Assembly: GCA_903920485.1 (NCBI GenBank)
Contig: CAIXMG010000085.1
Coordinates: 1 to 15,957 of the forward strand
From: an uncultured bacterium
GTDB taxonomy: Bacteria; Patescibacteriota; Minisyncoccia; Phycocordibacterales; UBA1006
Direction of reading: 5' to 3'
Length of the DNA stretch: 15,957 nt
The notes below the pieces were generated by a model. That model searched no databases. It was given only the letters and a program-made list of their open reading frames with translations, and was not told the origin of the DNA. A program made the position numbers and the translations under genes. Position 1 is the stretch's first letter. Every line of letters begins with the position of its first letter. This document shows, one piece after another, positions 1 through 8,400 of the stretch.

Positions 1-2133
1 GATGTAAACAGTTCCTCTGTTGGTTTACAAAATATTACCATCACAAATGATACGGTAGTAATTACTCTTTCTAATCCGGTGATGGTTACTGATTCGGTGA
101 CGATTAGTTATACAACCGACAGCAATCCTCTAAAGTCCTTATCAAATGATCAAGCAATTTCGTTTTCAAGCCAATCAGTGACCACAACTCCGTCTGCACC
201 TTTCTCAACGAATGATTCCAGTTTAAATCCGACAGCTGTTTCATCAACAGAGATCGATCTCACATGGTCGGATATATATGATGGTGGCTCTCCGATCACC
301 GGTTATGAAATCGACCGTTCAGTTGGCGGCGGCCCTGGAGGCGGATCAGACCCTTTTGTTCCTATTGCCTATCCGGCAGCAGGCGATACAAGTTATTCGG
401 ATACTGGTCTTGCACCGGGAACGCAATACAATTATCAAATCATTGCGATCAATGCAGTCGGGCCGGGTACGCCTCTCGTATATAACGATGTTGCCACAGA
501 TGCTGTATTTGCCGGCGGTGACGGATCGCCAGACGATCCGTTTCAAATAACAACATGTGCGCAGTTTGAAGAACTTCCCAATACGTACCCCATCGGTGCA
601 TATTTTCTCTTGGAAAAAGATCTTGATTGCAGCGGTGAAGGAAATGCGATTACCGTAAATTTCTTGCCGTTCTTTATGGGAAGAGTAGACGGTGGTGGTC
701 ACCGAATAACAATTGCGACGACTGATGGTGAAGGATTATTTCATGCAACCGGCAGTTTCTTTGTGGTAAAAAATCTTTGGGTTGCCGGAACGATAACAGG
801 CGCAACAGGATCTACAGGAGGAGTCGTTGACAATGTCGATGGGGGAAGTATCTTGAACGTGAAAAGTACCGTGACGATAACAGGCAGTGGTCGTATTGGA
901 GGCATCGTAGGAACTCTTGCTCTCCCAAGTGCAACGATTCAGGATTCTTATTTCGACGGAACGATCAACGCCTCCGGAAGTGCTGACGAGATTGGCGGAA
1001 TTGTAGGGCGTGCAATACGCGGACAATACATACAGAATTCCTATTCCGCAGGAACGATTACCGAAACGGGATCGAATGCGATCATTGGCGGAATTTGGGG
1101 CTACTCGATCTCGTCATTTCAAGGATATCCCGCTAATGATTTTTCTGCGATTGTCATGAGCGCAACAGGATCGAACGAGGCAATCGGCGGATTGTTCGGC
1201 TTCGTCGGACAAGAGTATTTAGGTTACATAGATAATTTTTGGGATGTAACCACAACAGGACAAACGAGTTGTTCCGCGAGCGGTGTCACTTCGCCATACG
1301 GCTGCAATCCTGAGAACACTGATGGAAACAACCCCGACTTTTTCAAGAACACGTTGCCCGGCGGACCCTTCGCAGCATGGAATTTTTCCGATACCTGGAA
1401 GACGGTTGCTGACGGATATCCGGAATTGAGCGTGTTCGGCACTGACCCAACCGTAACGAGTGTCACTCCGACTGATGGATCAACCGATGTGAGCACGTCA
1501 GCCAATCTTGTCGTAAATTTTTCAGAACCGATGGATACGACTTCGCTCGTCACCGCAGCGAGTCCGTGCGGCGGTAACGGATGTCCTTCATTCAGTGAAC
1601 AATGGTCAAACAATGATCAGACGATAACACTTACGCCAACAGGAGGACTTCTTTCGAATACTTTATATACGGTACAAATTTACAGTGTGCTTAGTGCAGA
1701 TGGGTTTTCACCGACAAGCAGATTTCAGTGGTCGTTCACAACGGCGCCACTTGTTCCTGTGTCAGGAATTATTGGAGGGGGTTGTCAGTCACCTAATGTG
1801 TGGAATTCGACAACGTTTACTTGCACGCCTGCTTCACAAATCATTCCTTCAACGGTTCCAAGTAATCCAGCGGCATCGACAAGAGTAGTTCCATCTGCAA
1901 GTACCGCAACATCGAATACTTATCATTTCACACGAACACTTATAGTCGGCATGAAAGGTGATGATGTTGTTGTTTTGCAAAACTTTTTAAAAGTAACTCC
2001 TACGAAATATAAATATTTCGGGTTGCAAACAAAACTTGCGCTTATCAAGTATCAAAAACTTCACAGCTTAATGCCGGACGGCATACTGGGAATAAAAACA
2101 GAAGCGAGTATTGAAAGTGTTATGGTACATTGA
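1..2133 (+). CDS. Secreted repeat protein with Ig-like, FN3, GLUG and PG-binding domains (5' partial)
   Basis: The frame is open from base 1 to the TGA at 2131-2133, giving 710 residues with no start, so the N-terminus lies upstream. Residues 1-58 resemble the C-terminal half of an SwmB-like bacterial Ig repeat and match residues 80-135 of the next protein. Residues 66-165 are FN3-like (LTWSD, GYEIDRS, GTQYNYQIIAINAVG). Residues 175-478 form a GLUG-type module with repeated IGGIVG/IGGLFG motifs and paired cysteines at each end. Residues 481-584 are an SbsA/Big_5-like Ig domain (PTDGSTDVSTSANLVVNFSE). A Cys595-Cys608 pair (CQSPNVWNSTTFTC) precedes a Ser/Thr/Pro linker. Residues 643-710 are a PG_binding_1-like domain (GDDVVVLQNFL, PDGILGIKTEASI). 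The likely role is a wall-attached adhesin or surface-layer protein; the ligand is unknown. If it is built like its neighbour, fewer than about 100 residues are missing, but extra upstream repeats cannot be excluded. Confidence 0.88.
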   Translation, partial: DVNSSSVGLQNITITNDTVVITLSNPVMVTDSVTISYTTDSNPLKSLSNDQAISFSSQSVTTTPSAPFSTNDSSLNPTAVSSTEIDLTWSDIYDGGSPITGYEIDRSVGGGPGGGSDPFVPIAYPAAGDTSYSDTGLAPGTQYNYQIIAINAVGPGTPLVYNDVATDAVFAGGDGSPDDPFQITTCAQFEELPNTYPIGAYFLLEKDLDCSGEGNAITVNFLPFFMGRVDGGGHRITIATTDGEGLFHATGSFFVVKNLWVAGTITGATGSTGGVVDNVDGGSILNVKSTVTITGSGRIGGIVGTLALPSATIQDSYFDGTINASGSADEIGGIVGRAIRGQYIQNSYSAGTITETGSNAIIGGIWGYSISSFQGYPANDFSAIVMSATGSNEAIGGLFGFVGQEYLGYIDNFWDVTTTGQTSCSASGVTSPYGCNPENTDGNNPDFFKNTLPGGPFAAWNFSDTWKTVADGYPELSVFGTDPTVTSVTPTDGSTDVSTSANLVVNFSEPMDTTSLVTAASPCGGNGCPSFSEQWSNNDQTITLTPTGGLLSNTLYTVQIYSVLSADGFSPTSRFQWSFTTAPLVPVSGIIGGGCQSPNVWNSTTFTCTPASQIIPSTVPSNPAASTRVVPSASTATSNTYHFTRTLIVGMKGDDVVVLQNFLKVTPTKYKYFGLQTKLALIKYQKLHSLMPDGILGIKTEASIESVMVH

Positions 2134-2143
2134 GGCGCTTCAT

Positions 2144-2172
2144 TTGTCTTTTTATATTGCTCTCTATATAAT
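2144..2172 (+). promoter_or_regulatory. Sigma-70-type promoter of the PKD/BspA surface gene
   Basis: TTGTCT at 2144-2149 and a perfect TATAAT at 2167-2172 are separated by 17 bases. Transcription would begin near 2179, leaving a leader of about 22 nt with no Shine-Dalgarno sequence before the ATG at 2201. The -10 box sits within a 13-bp perfect inverted repeat. Confidence 0.7.
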
Positions 2173-2184
2173 ATAGAGAGCAAT
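2156..2184. repeat. 13-bp perfect inverted repeat centred on the -10 box (possible operator)
   Basis: ATTGCTCTCTATA (2156-2168) and TATAGAGAGCAAT (2172-2184) are exact reverse complements around a 3-base centre TAA. There is no T-run after it, so it is a poor intrinsic terminator. Because it covers the -10 box and the expected start site, it could be a repressor site. As RNA, only the right half would be in the transcript. Confidence 0.6.
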
Positions 2185-2200
2185 TGATAAGCAAATTTTT

Positions 2201-5200
2201 ATGAGAAAATTTATTTCAAAGTTCTCTCTCCTTATTCCTTTTATTACAATCTCATTAGCGGTTAGTTTTTTTGGTTGCCCTCATTCGGTTTTTGCGACTG
2301 CATTGCCAGCGCTTACCTCTGCTTTGATTACAGAGCATACAGTGGTTCTTACTTATGATAGAGCCCTTAACACAACATCTCCGAGTACAAGTGATTTTGG
2401 AATTACTGACATCACAACATCCGCTTCGGCAACACCAAGTTCAATAACTATCTCGGGCGAGCGGGTTGTTCTATTGCTCCCTGCAAATAATTTCAATGCA
2501 AATGATACTCTTACCTTAAATTATAATGGTACTATAGACTTTCATGCGATCCAAGATAAAAACATTTCGGGCAACGATGCGGTTAATCTTGTAGGTCAAG
2601 CGCTCACTAATGATATTGGAGCTTTTATTACAACCTGGACCGTAACCGATGGCGAAACAATCACGATTCCTACGAATTCGGATTACACTTACAACTATAA
2701 CGTTGATTGGGGCGATTCAAATTCCGACGATTCCAATCAAACAACAAGTGATAGTCACACATACGCAAACGCGGGAAATTACACAGTAACAATTACCGGA
2801 ACATTTCCTGCAATTTATTTTAACAATGCGTCCGACGCATCTGATTTGACTGACATAGATCAATGGGGAACCAATTCCTGGCAATCTATGGACAGCGCTT
2901 TTGAGGGGTGTACCGGCTTGACCGTGCTTTCCGCAAGTGATTCGCCGGATCTTTCCGATGTGTCCGACATGGTTCGTGCCTTCGACGGGGCTACGAATTT
3001 TAATTCCGATATAAGCGGATGGAACGTGAGTAATGTGACCGATATGGACAGCATGTTCGCCGGTGCAAGCGATTTCAACAACGGCGATTCAGGCAATGAC
3101 GAGAGTCATCCTTTGACGTGGGGTTCTCATACCTCGAATGTTACCGACATGAGCTACATGTTCGGGTGGGACTATGTGTTCAACCAGGACATCAGCGACT
3201 GGGACACGTCAGGCGTCACTGACATGTTCGGCATGTTTTATTCTGACAATGCCTTCAATCAAAATATCAATGACTGGAATGTTTCGAACGTCACCGACAT
3301 GGGCTACATGTTCGGTACCGATTACAACTTCAATCAGCCGCTTGATTCGTGGGACACCACGAATGTCACCGACATGACTCTGATGTTTCAGTTCACTCCC
3401 GCCTTCAACCAGGACATCAGTTCGTGGAATATTTCGAATGTCACCGATATGAGTTACATGTTTGATACTGCTGGACTTTCTACTGCAAATTATGACGCGC
3501 TGCTTGTCGCATGGTCGCAGGAATCCGTCCAGCCGAATGTGGCGTTTAGTGCGGGCAGCAGTACCTACTGTTCTTCGGGCGCGGTTGCGGGAAGAAATAT
3601 TCTTACAAGTTCTCCGAACGGTTGGACTATTACGGACGGCGGACAAAATTGTGGCGGTGGCTCGGGCTTTATCACGACATGGAACACTGCAAATCCTGGA
3701 ATTGATGCGAATAATCAAATCACGATCCCGACATTTTCGGGCGACACGTATGACTATAATGTTGACTGGGGTGACGACAGCACCGATACCGGGGATACGG
3801 GGAATGCCCAGCATACATATGCAAGTCCCGGAACCTATACGGTAACCATTACCGGAACGTTTCCGCGCATTTATTTCAATGACGGAGGGTCAAGCGATGC
3901 CAAGAAAATTCTTTCCGTCGAGCAGTGGGGAGGCAATGCGTGGGATTCGATGCAGGACGCATTTGCCGGGTGTACGAATCTGATCATCAATGCGACGGAT
4001 GCGCCGGACCTTTCAGGAGTGACTAATGTGGATTACATGTTCCTCAATGATACGTCCTTGAATCAAGACATCAGTTCGTGGAACACCTCGAACATCACGA
4101 GCATGTACGGCATGTTCCAAAGCACGACATCTTTTGATCAACCGCTTGATACGTGGAATACTTCAAACGTAACCAATATGGGCTACATGTTTGAAAATGA
4201 TCCTGTGTTCAATCAACCGCTTGGCTCATGGAACACGTCGCGTGTGACGGATATGGACACAATGTTTCAGGATGATGCAATGTTTAATCAAGACATCAGT
4301 TCCTGGGACACATCGCATGTGACCGACATGTCATATATGTTCAAAGACGATTCTGTTTTCAACCAACCGTTAAATTCTTGGAATACTTCAAATGTTACAA
4401 GTATGGCCGGTATGTTCGTCAATGCCGATGCGTTCAACCAGCCGCTTAATACTTGGAATGTTTCAAATGTAATCGAGATGAATAGTATGTTCAAGAACGA
4501 TTCGCTTCCTAATCTCGACATCAGTTCATGGAACGTATCACACGTAGCGGGTATGACTAACTTCTTCCAGATAGGTTCAGGTGGTCTCTCTACTGTTAAC
4601 TACGATAAACTTTTGGAAGCCTGGTCACAGGAACCGCTTCACACAAATATTCTCTTCACCGCAGGTGCGAGCAAATATTGCCCAAGCGCCGCCGCCGCGC
4701 GAGCAAACATTATCAGTAATTATTCTTGGAGCATTCAGGACGGCGGCCTTTCAGCTTGTTCACATGCAGTTACTTATACTGCCGGTCCAAACGGCACCAT
4801 TTCAGGAGTTGTTTCTCAAGTCGTTAACGATGGATCAAATGGTACTGCGGTGACAGCAGTCGCTAACAGCGGCTACCACTTTGTAAATTGGTCCGACAAT
4901 TCAATGCAAAATCCGCGAACCGATAACGATGTTCTTGGTGATATTTCGGTGACTGCAAATTTTGCAGCAGATCCTGTTATTTCTACTGGTGGAGTTAGTG
5001 GTGGTAGTACCTATGTCTGTACCGATCCGAAAGCCGCAAATTACGACACATACTGGTCGCTTGGAAATACTTCGTGCGAGTATCCGATCGCTCGCATTCT
5101 CAAATACGGTAGCAAGAGAGGTGATGTTCTAGTCTTGCAAAAATATTTGAATACTCACGGTTATTTCATTGCAAAAAGTGGATCAGGATCCGTTGGTCAC

Positions 5201-5314
5201 GAAACATCTATGTTCGGATTCTTGACCAAGAAAGCTGTTGAAAAATTCCAGAAAGATCACAATTTGATTCCTGATGGAATTGTCGGGCAAAAAACACAAG
5301 CATTGATGAATTAG
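2201..5314 (+). CDS. Secreted BspA/DUF285 and PKD repeat surface protein with PG-binding anchor
   Basis: This 1037-aa protein begins at an ATG placed correctly for its promoter. Residues 1-32 are a signal peptide (basic start, hydrophobic core, likely cut after SVFA). Residues 34-135 are an SwmB-like Ig domain. A two-part module follows: PKD-like (141-205, VDWGDS then HTYANAGNYTVTITG) and a BspA/DUF285 run (216-435) of about 25-residue units of the type FNQxISxWNxSNVTDMxxMF, closed by a YDALLVAWSQ cap with a Cys pair. The whole module is repeated at 489-850. Residues 855-922 are an InlB-B-like repeat (GYHFVNWSDN). A CTDPKAANYD...SCEY element at 940-959 precedes the PG_binding_1-like anchor at 963-1037. 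Such leucine-poor BspA units are known from surface and adhesion proteins; an adhesin role is inferred. No catalytic motif is seen. It is transcribed from its own promoter and no clear terminator follows it. Confidence 0.92.
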   Translation: MRKFISKFSLLIPFITISLAVSFFGCPHSVFATALPALTSALITEHTVVLTYDRALNTTSPSTSDFGITDITTSASATPSSITISGERVVLLLPANNFNANDTLTLNYNGTIDFHAIQDKNISGNDAVNLVGQALTNDIGAFITTWTVTDGETITIPTNSDYTYNYNVDWGDSNSDDSNQTTSDSHTYANAGNYTVTITGTFPAIYFNNASDASDLTDIDQWGTNSWQSMDSAFEGCTGLTVLSASDSPDLSDVSDMVRAFDGATNFNSDISGWNVSNVTDMDSMFAGASDFNNGDSGNDESHPLTWGSHTSNVTDMSYMFGWDYVFNQDISDWDTSGVTDMFGMFYSDNAFNQNINDWNVSNVTDMGYMFGTDYNFNQPLDSWDTTNVTDMTLMFQFTPAFNQDISSWNISNVTDMSYMFDTAGLSTANYDALLVAWSQESVQPNVAFSAGSSTYCSSGAVAGRNILTSSPNGWTITDGGQNCGGGSGFITTWNTANPGIDANNQITIPTFSGDTYDYNVDWGDDSTDTGDTGNAQHTYASPGTYTVTITGTFPRIYFNDGGSSDAKKILSVEQWGGNAWDSMQDAFAGCTNLIINATDAPDLSGVTNVDYMFLNDTSLNQDISSWNTSNITSMYGMFQSTTSFDQPLDTWNTSNVTNMGYMFENDPVFNQPLGSWNTSRVTDMDTMFQDDAMFNQDISSWDTSHVTDMSYMFKDDSVFNQPLNSWNTSNVTSMAGMFVNADAFNQPLNTWNVSNVIEMNSMFKNDSLPNLDISSWNVSHVAGMTNFFQIGSGGLSTVNYDKLLEAWSQEPLHTNILFTAGASKYCPSAAAARANIISNYSWSIQDGGLSACSHAVTYTAGPNGTISGVVSQVVNDGSNGTAVTAVANSGYHFVNWSDNSMQNPRTDNDVLGDISVTANFAADPVISTGGVSGGSTYVCTDPKAANYDTYWSLGNTSCEYPIARILKYGSKRGDVLVLQKYLNTHGYFIAKSGSGSVGHETSMFGFLTKKAVEKFQKDHNLIPDGIVGQKTQALMN
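2621..3646 (+). repeat. PKD+BspA module, copy 1
   Basis: This encodes residues 141-482: FITTWTV, PKD core, QWGTNSWQSMDSAFEGCTGL, about six TSNVTDM-type units, then the cap GLSTANYDALLVAWSQ and a C-pair ending TITDGGQNC. It aligns end to end with copy 2. Confidence 0.8.
3665..4750 (+). repeat. PKD+BspA module, copy 2
   Basis: This encodes residues 489-850 in the same order as copy 1: FITTWNT, PKD core (VDWGDDS, HTYASPGTYTVTITG), QWGGNAWDSMQDAFAGCTNL, about eight BspA units and the cap GLSTVNYDKLLEAWSQ. It has one or two more BspA units than copy 1. Protein identity is high while the DNA has diverged at many synonymous sites, so the duplication is not very recent. Confidence 0.8.
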
Positions 5315-5356
5315 AAAAAATACATGTTCGCAAGTGTGGAATATTTTGTTAAATAA

Positions 5357-5385
5357 TTGTTTTTTAAAAAACCCCGTACTATAAT
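5357..5385 (+). promoter_or_regulatory. Sigma-70-type promoter of the 21-repeat gene
   Basis: TTGTTT at 5357-5362 and TATAAT at 5380-5385 have a 17-base spacer. A start near 5392 gives a leader of about 23 nt without a Shine-Dalgarno sequence. A 14-bp palindrome (GTTTTTTAAAAAAC, 5359-5372) overlaps the -35 box and spacer. Confidence 0.7.
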
Positions 5386-5414
5386 ATTCCTATTAACAAG
5401 TCTAATTTTTTATT

Positions 5415-8400
5415 ATGAAAAACAAACAAATTATTATTGGTGCCTTGGTCGCAATTCCTCTTCTCATGATCGGTTTTTTGTATCTGCCGCATTCCGCCTA
5501 TGCATCAGGTGGCTGGTCGTGGGTTGACGCGACTGCCGGCAGGATCATTCCTCCGACGCATCTCAATTTTTCATCGATGGCATCTTCGTCCGACGGCACG
5601 CACCTTGCGGCAGTCGTAAACGGAGGCGACATCTACACCTCGACCGATTCAGGGATTACTTGGACGGACCAGCAATCTGCCGGCAATCAGAGTTGGATAT
5701 CGATCGCCTCGTCGTCCGACGGAACGCACCTCGCCGCTACGGTCGGCGGAGGCAGTGGTGACATCTTCACCTCGACGGACAGCGGCGTTACGTGGACCGA
5801 CCAGGCGGCTTCGGGAACCCAGTCTGCAAATCAGGGATGGGGAAATATCGCATCATCTTCTGATGGAACGCACCTTGCCGCTGAAACAGGTTACGGTAAC
5901 ATCTATACCTCGACGGACAGCGGCGTTACGTGGACCGACCAGGCGGCTTCGGGAACCCATAACTGGCAGTCTATCGCCTCGTCGTCAGACGGGTCTCATC
6001 TTGTTGCGGCTGCTTATTATGGTGAAGGCATCTTTACATCCCCCGACTACGGCGTGACGTGGACCTTGCAGGCTGGTGCCCCTTCGCTGAACTGGGGATC
6101 AATCGCTTCTTCTGCAGACGGGTCTCACCTTGCTGCCGCAGCTCAAGGCGGAGACATTTATACTTCTACGGACGGCGGTGTCACCTGGATTGACCAAATC
6201 GGTTCGGGAAGCCGATATTGGCAGTCCATCGCGTCATCGTCAGATGGAACGCATTTAGTTGCGGCGGTGAACGGAGGCGACATCTTTACATCTGCTGATT
6301 TGGGAGTCACCTGGACTGACGAAACTTCCTTGGGACAAAGAGAGTGGCAAACCGTTGTATCTTCGTCAGACGGTACAAAACTCGCAGCGGCTGTTTACAG
6401 TGGAACGATTCATACGTCAACCAATTCCGGCTCAACCTGGACCAGTCAGAATGTTGTCATCAGTACACAAATGAACTGGTCTTCGATTGCGTCGTCATAT
6501 GACGGCACTCGTCTTGTTGCAGTCGTAAACGGTGGTGATATTTTCACGTCGGCAAATGAGGGCGCGACATGGATTGACCAAAGTTCGGCGGGAAGCCGAC
6601 ACTGGATTTCTGTTGCTTCGTCATCTGACAGTACTCACCTTGTCGCGGCGGTACAGGGCGGCGACATCTTTACATCTACTGATTCGGGAGTCACCTGGCA
6701 TGATCGAAGCTCCGCGGGATCACAAAACTGGCGGGCCGTCGCCTCTGATTCGACAGGAGATAACCTCGTTGCCGTGGTGAGCGGCGGCGACATTTGGACG
6801 TCAGCGAATAGTGGTAAGGATTGGACCGACCAAACTGCCGCCGGAAATAGTCACTGGCAGTCCGTCGCATCATCTTCTGATGGGGCACATTTGATCGCAG
6901 CATCTGGCGGTGATATTTTCACATCAGCCGATTCCGGCGCGACATGGACCGACCAGACAGCAGCAGGAAGCCGTAACTGGGCTTCCGTCGCATCGTCGTC
7001 AGACGGTTCTCATCTCGTTGCGGCAGCCAAAAGTGGCGATATTTATACGTCAACGGATTACGGTGCCACCTGGACCGACCAGACAGCAGCCGGATCACAA
7101 AAATGGACTTCGGTCGCGTCTGACGTGACAGGGCAGTACCTTGTTGCAGAGGTTGTAAACGGCGATATTTATACGTCAACGGATTACGGTGTCACCTGGA
7201 CCGACCAAACCTCCGCAGGATCCCGATCATGGGCGGCGATCGCCTCGTCGTCGGACGGCAGTCATCTTGCATCGGCGGTACAGAGTGGTGACATTTATAC
7301 AAGTACGGCAAGCGGAACCTTGTGGAGCCTTTCGCCTGTCAGCCTCGGGGTACAGTGGTCTGCGCTTGAAGCTTCACAGGACGGAACATTTCTGATCGGT
7401 GCGGTAAGCGGCGGTGATATTTACACGTCATCGGATCGAGGGGTGACATGGATTGACCGAACGACACCAGGAAATCAAAGTTGGCGTGCGGTTGCGACAT
7501 CATCCGACGGGTCGCATTTGGCAGCTGTGGTTTCAGGTGGCGACATCTGGACCTCTGCCGATTCAGGTGCGACGTGGACTGATCAGACAGCAGCGGGAAG
7601 TAGACATTGGATGTCGATCGCGTCATCATCAGACGGGTCGCACCTTGCGGCAGTGGCTTATTATGGAGATTACATTTATACCTCGACTGATTACGGTGTG
7701 ACATGGACGACACAGACCGGTGCCGGTACTCAAGAATGGAATGCAATTGCATCAGATTCAACAGGTCAGGATCTTGTGGTCGTTGCCGGAGGTTGGGAAA
7801 CCACGGGCGATATCTGGACGTCAACCGACGGTGGTTCAACATGGGTCGACCGGACCGCGGCGGGAACGCGAAAGTGGTATGGAGTCACGTCATCATCCGA
7901 TGGAAAGTACTTGGTTGCGACATCGGGTGGTGGTACCAGCAACGGTGACATTTACACCTCGACTGACTCTGGTATTGACTGGACCGACCAGACTGCTGCG
8001 GGAAATAGAAAATGGAAATACATTTCATCGTCAGGCGACGGTACTGAAATTGCCGCATCGGCTAACAATGACTATGTATACCTTTCCCTTGATTCAGGAG
8101 CTACCTGGACTGCGGAAGTTGTCCCGGGCGTTCGCAACTGGGGAGGAGTCGCCTTCTCGGGTGACGGATCGGAATTGGTAGTCGCAGTCGGCGGAGCGTA
8201 CACGTATACTTCGGGAACCGGAGACATTTGGATTCTTGAAACGTTGCCGGTCCTTACGACAAGTCCAGCTACCGATGTGACCGAGACAACAGCGACGTTC
8301 AATGGTGGTATTACGAATACGGGTCAAGACGCACCTACCATTCGAGGCTTCGATTGGGGAACGACTGCAGAATATGGAACGGTTACAACCGAGAACGGAA

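Larger units (their letters stand above)
5565..6473 (+). repeat. Asp-box repeats 1-7 (putative propeller 1)
   Basis: Seven units encode residues 51-353. Unit 7 is divergent: its Asp-box is STNSGSTW and the usual TDQTAAG tail is replaced by TSQNVVISTQM, marking a boundary. Confidence 0.75.

Noticed and set aside
2131..2133. UGA recoded as glycine (code 25)
   Set aside because: TGA ends the first gene right after a complete PG-binding domain, the following bases are the next gene's promoter, and no gene contains internal TGA.
2156..2184. Inverted repeat as terminator of the first gene
   Set aside because: No T-run follows the stem, the stem is mostly AT, and it coincides with a strong -10 box; an operator role fits better.
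3209..3814. 201-codon open frame on the minus strand
   Set aside because: It lies wholly inside the BspA gene, its product is low-complexity Ile/Val/Arg-rich, and its length follows from the repetitive codon pattern of the plus-strand gene.
7339..7842. 167-codon open frame on the minus strand
   Set aside because: It lies opposite the Asp-box repeats; the Arg/His/Ser-rich product is the usual shadow of repeated GAC/TCG codons.
5565..8249. Regular short repeats resembling a CRISPR or tandem non-coding array
   Set aside because: Repeats are in frame, vary mainly at synonymous sites and encode Asp-box units; there are no conserved repeats with unique spacers.
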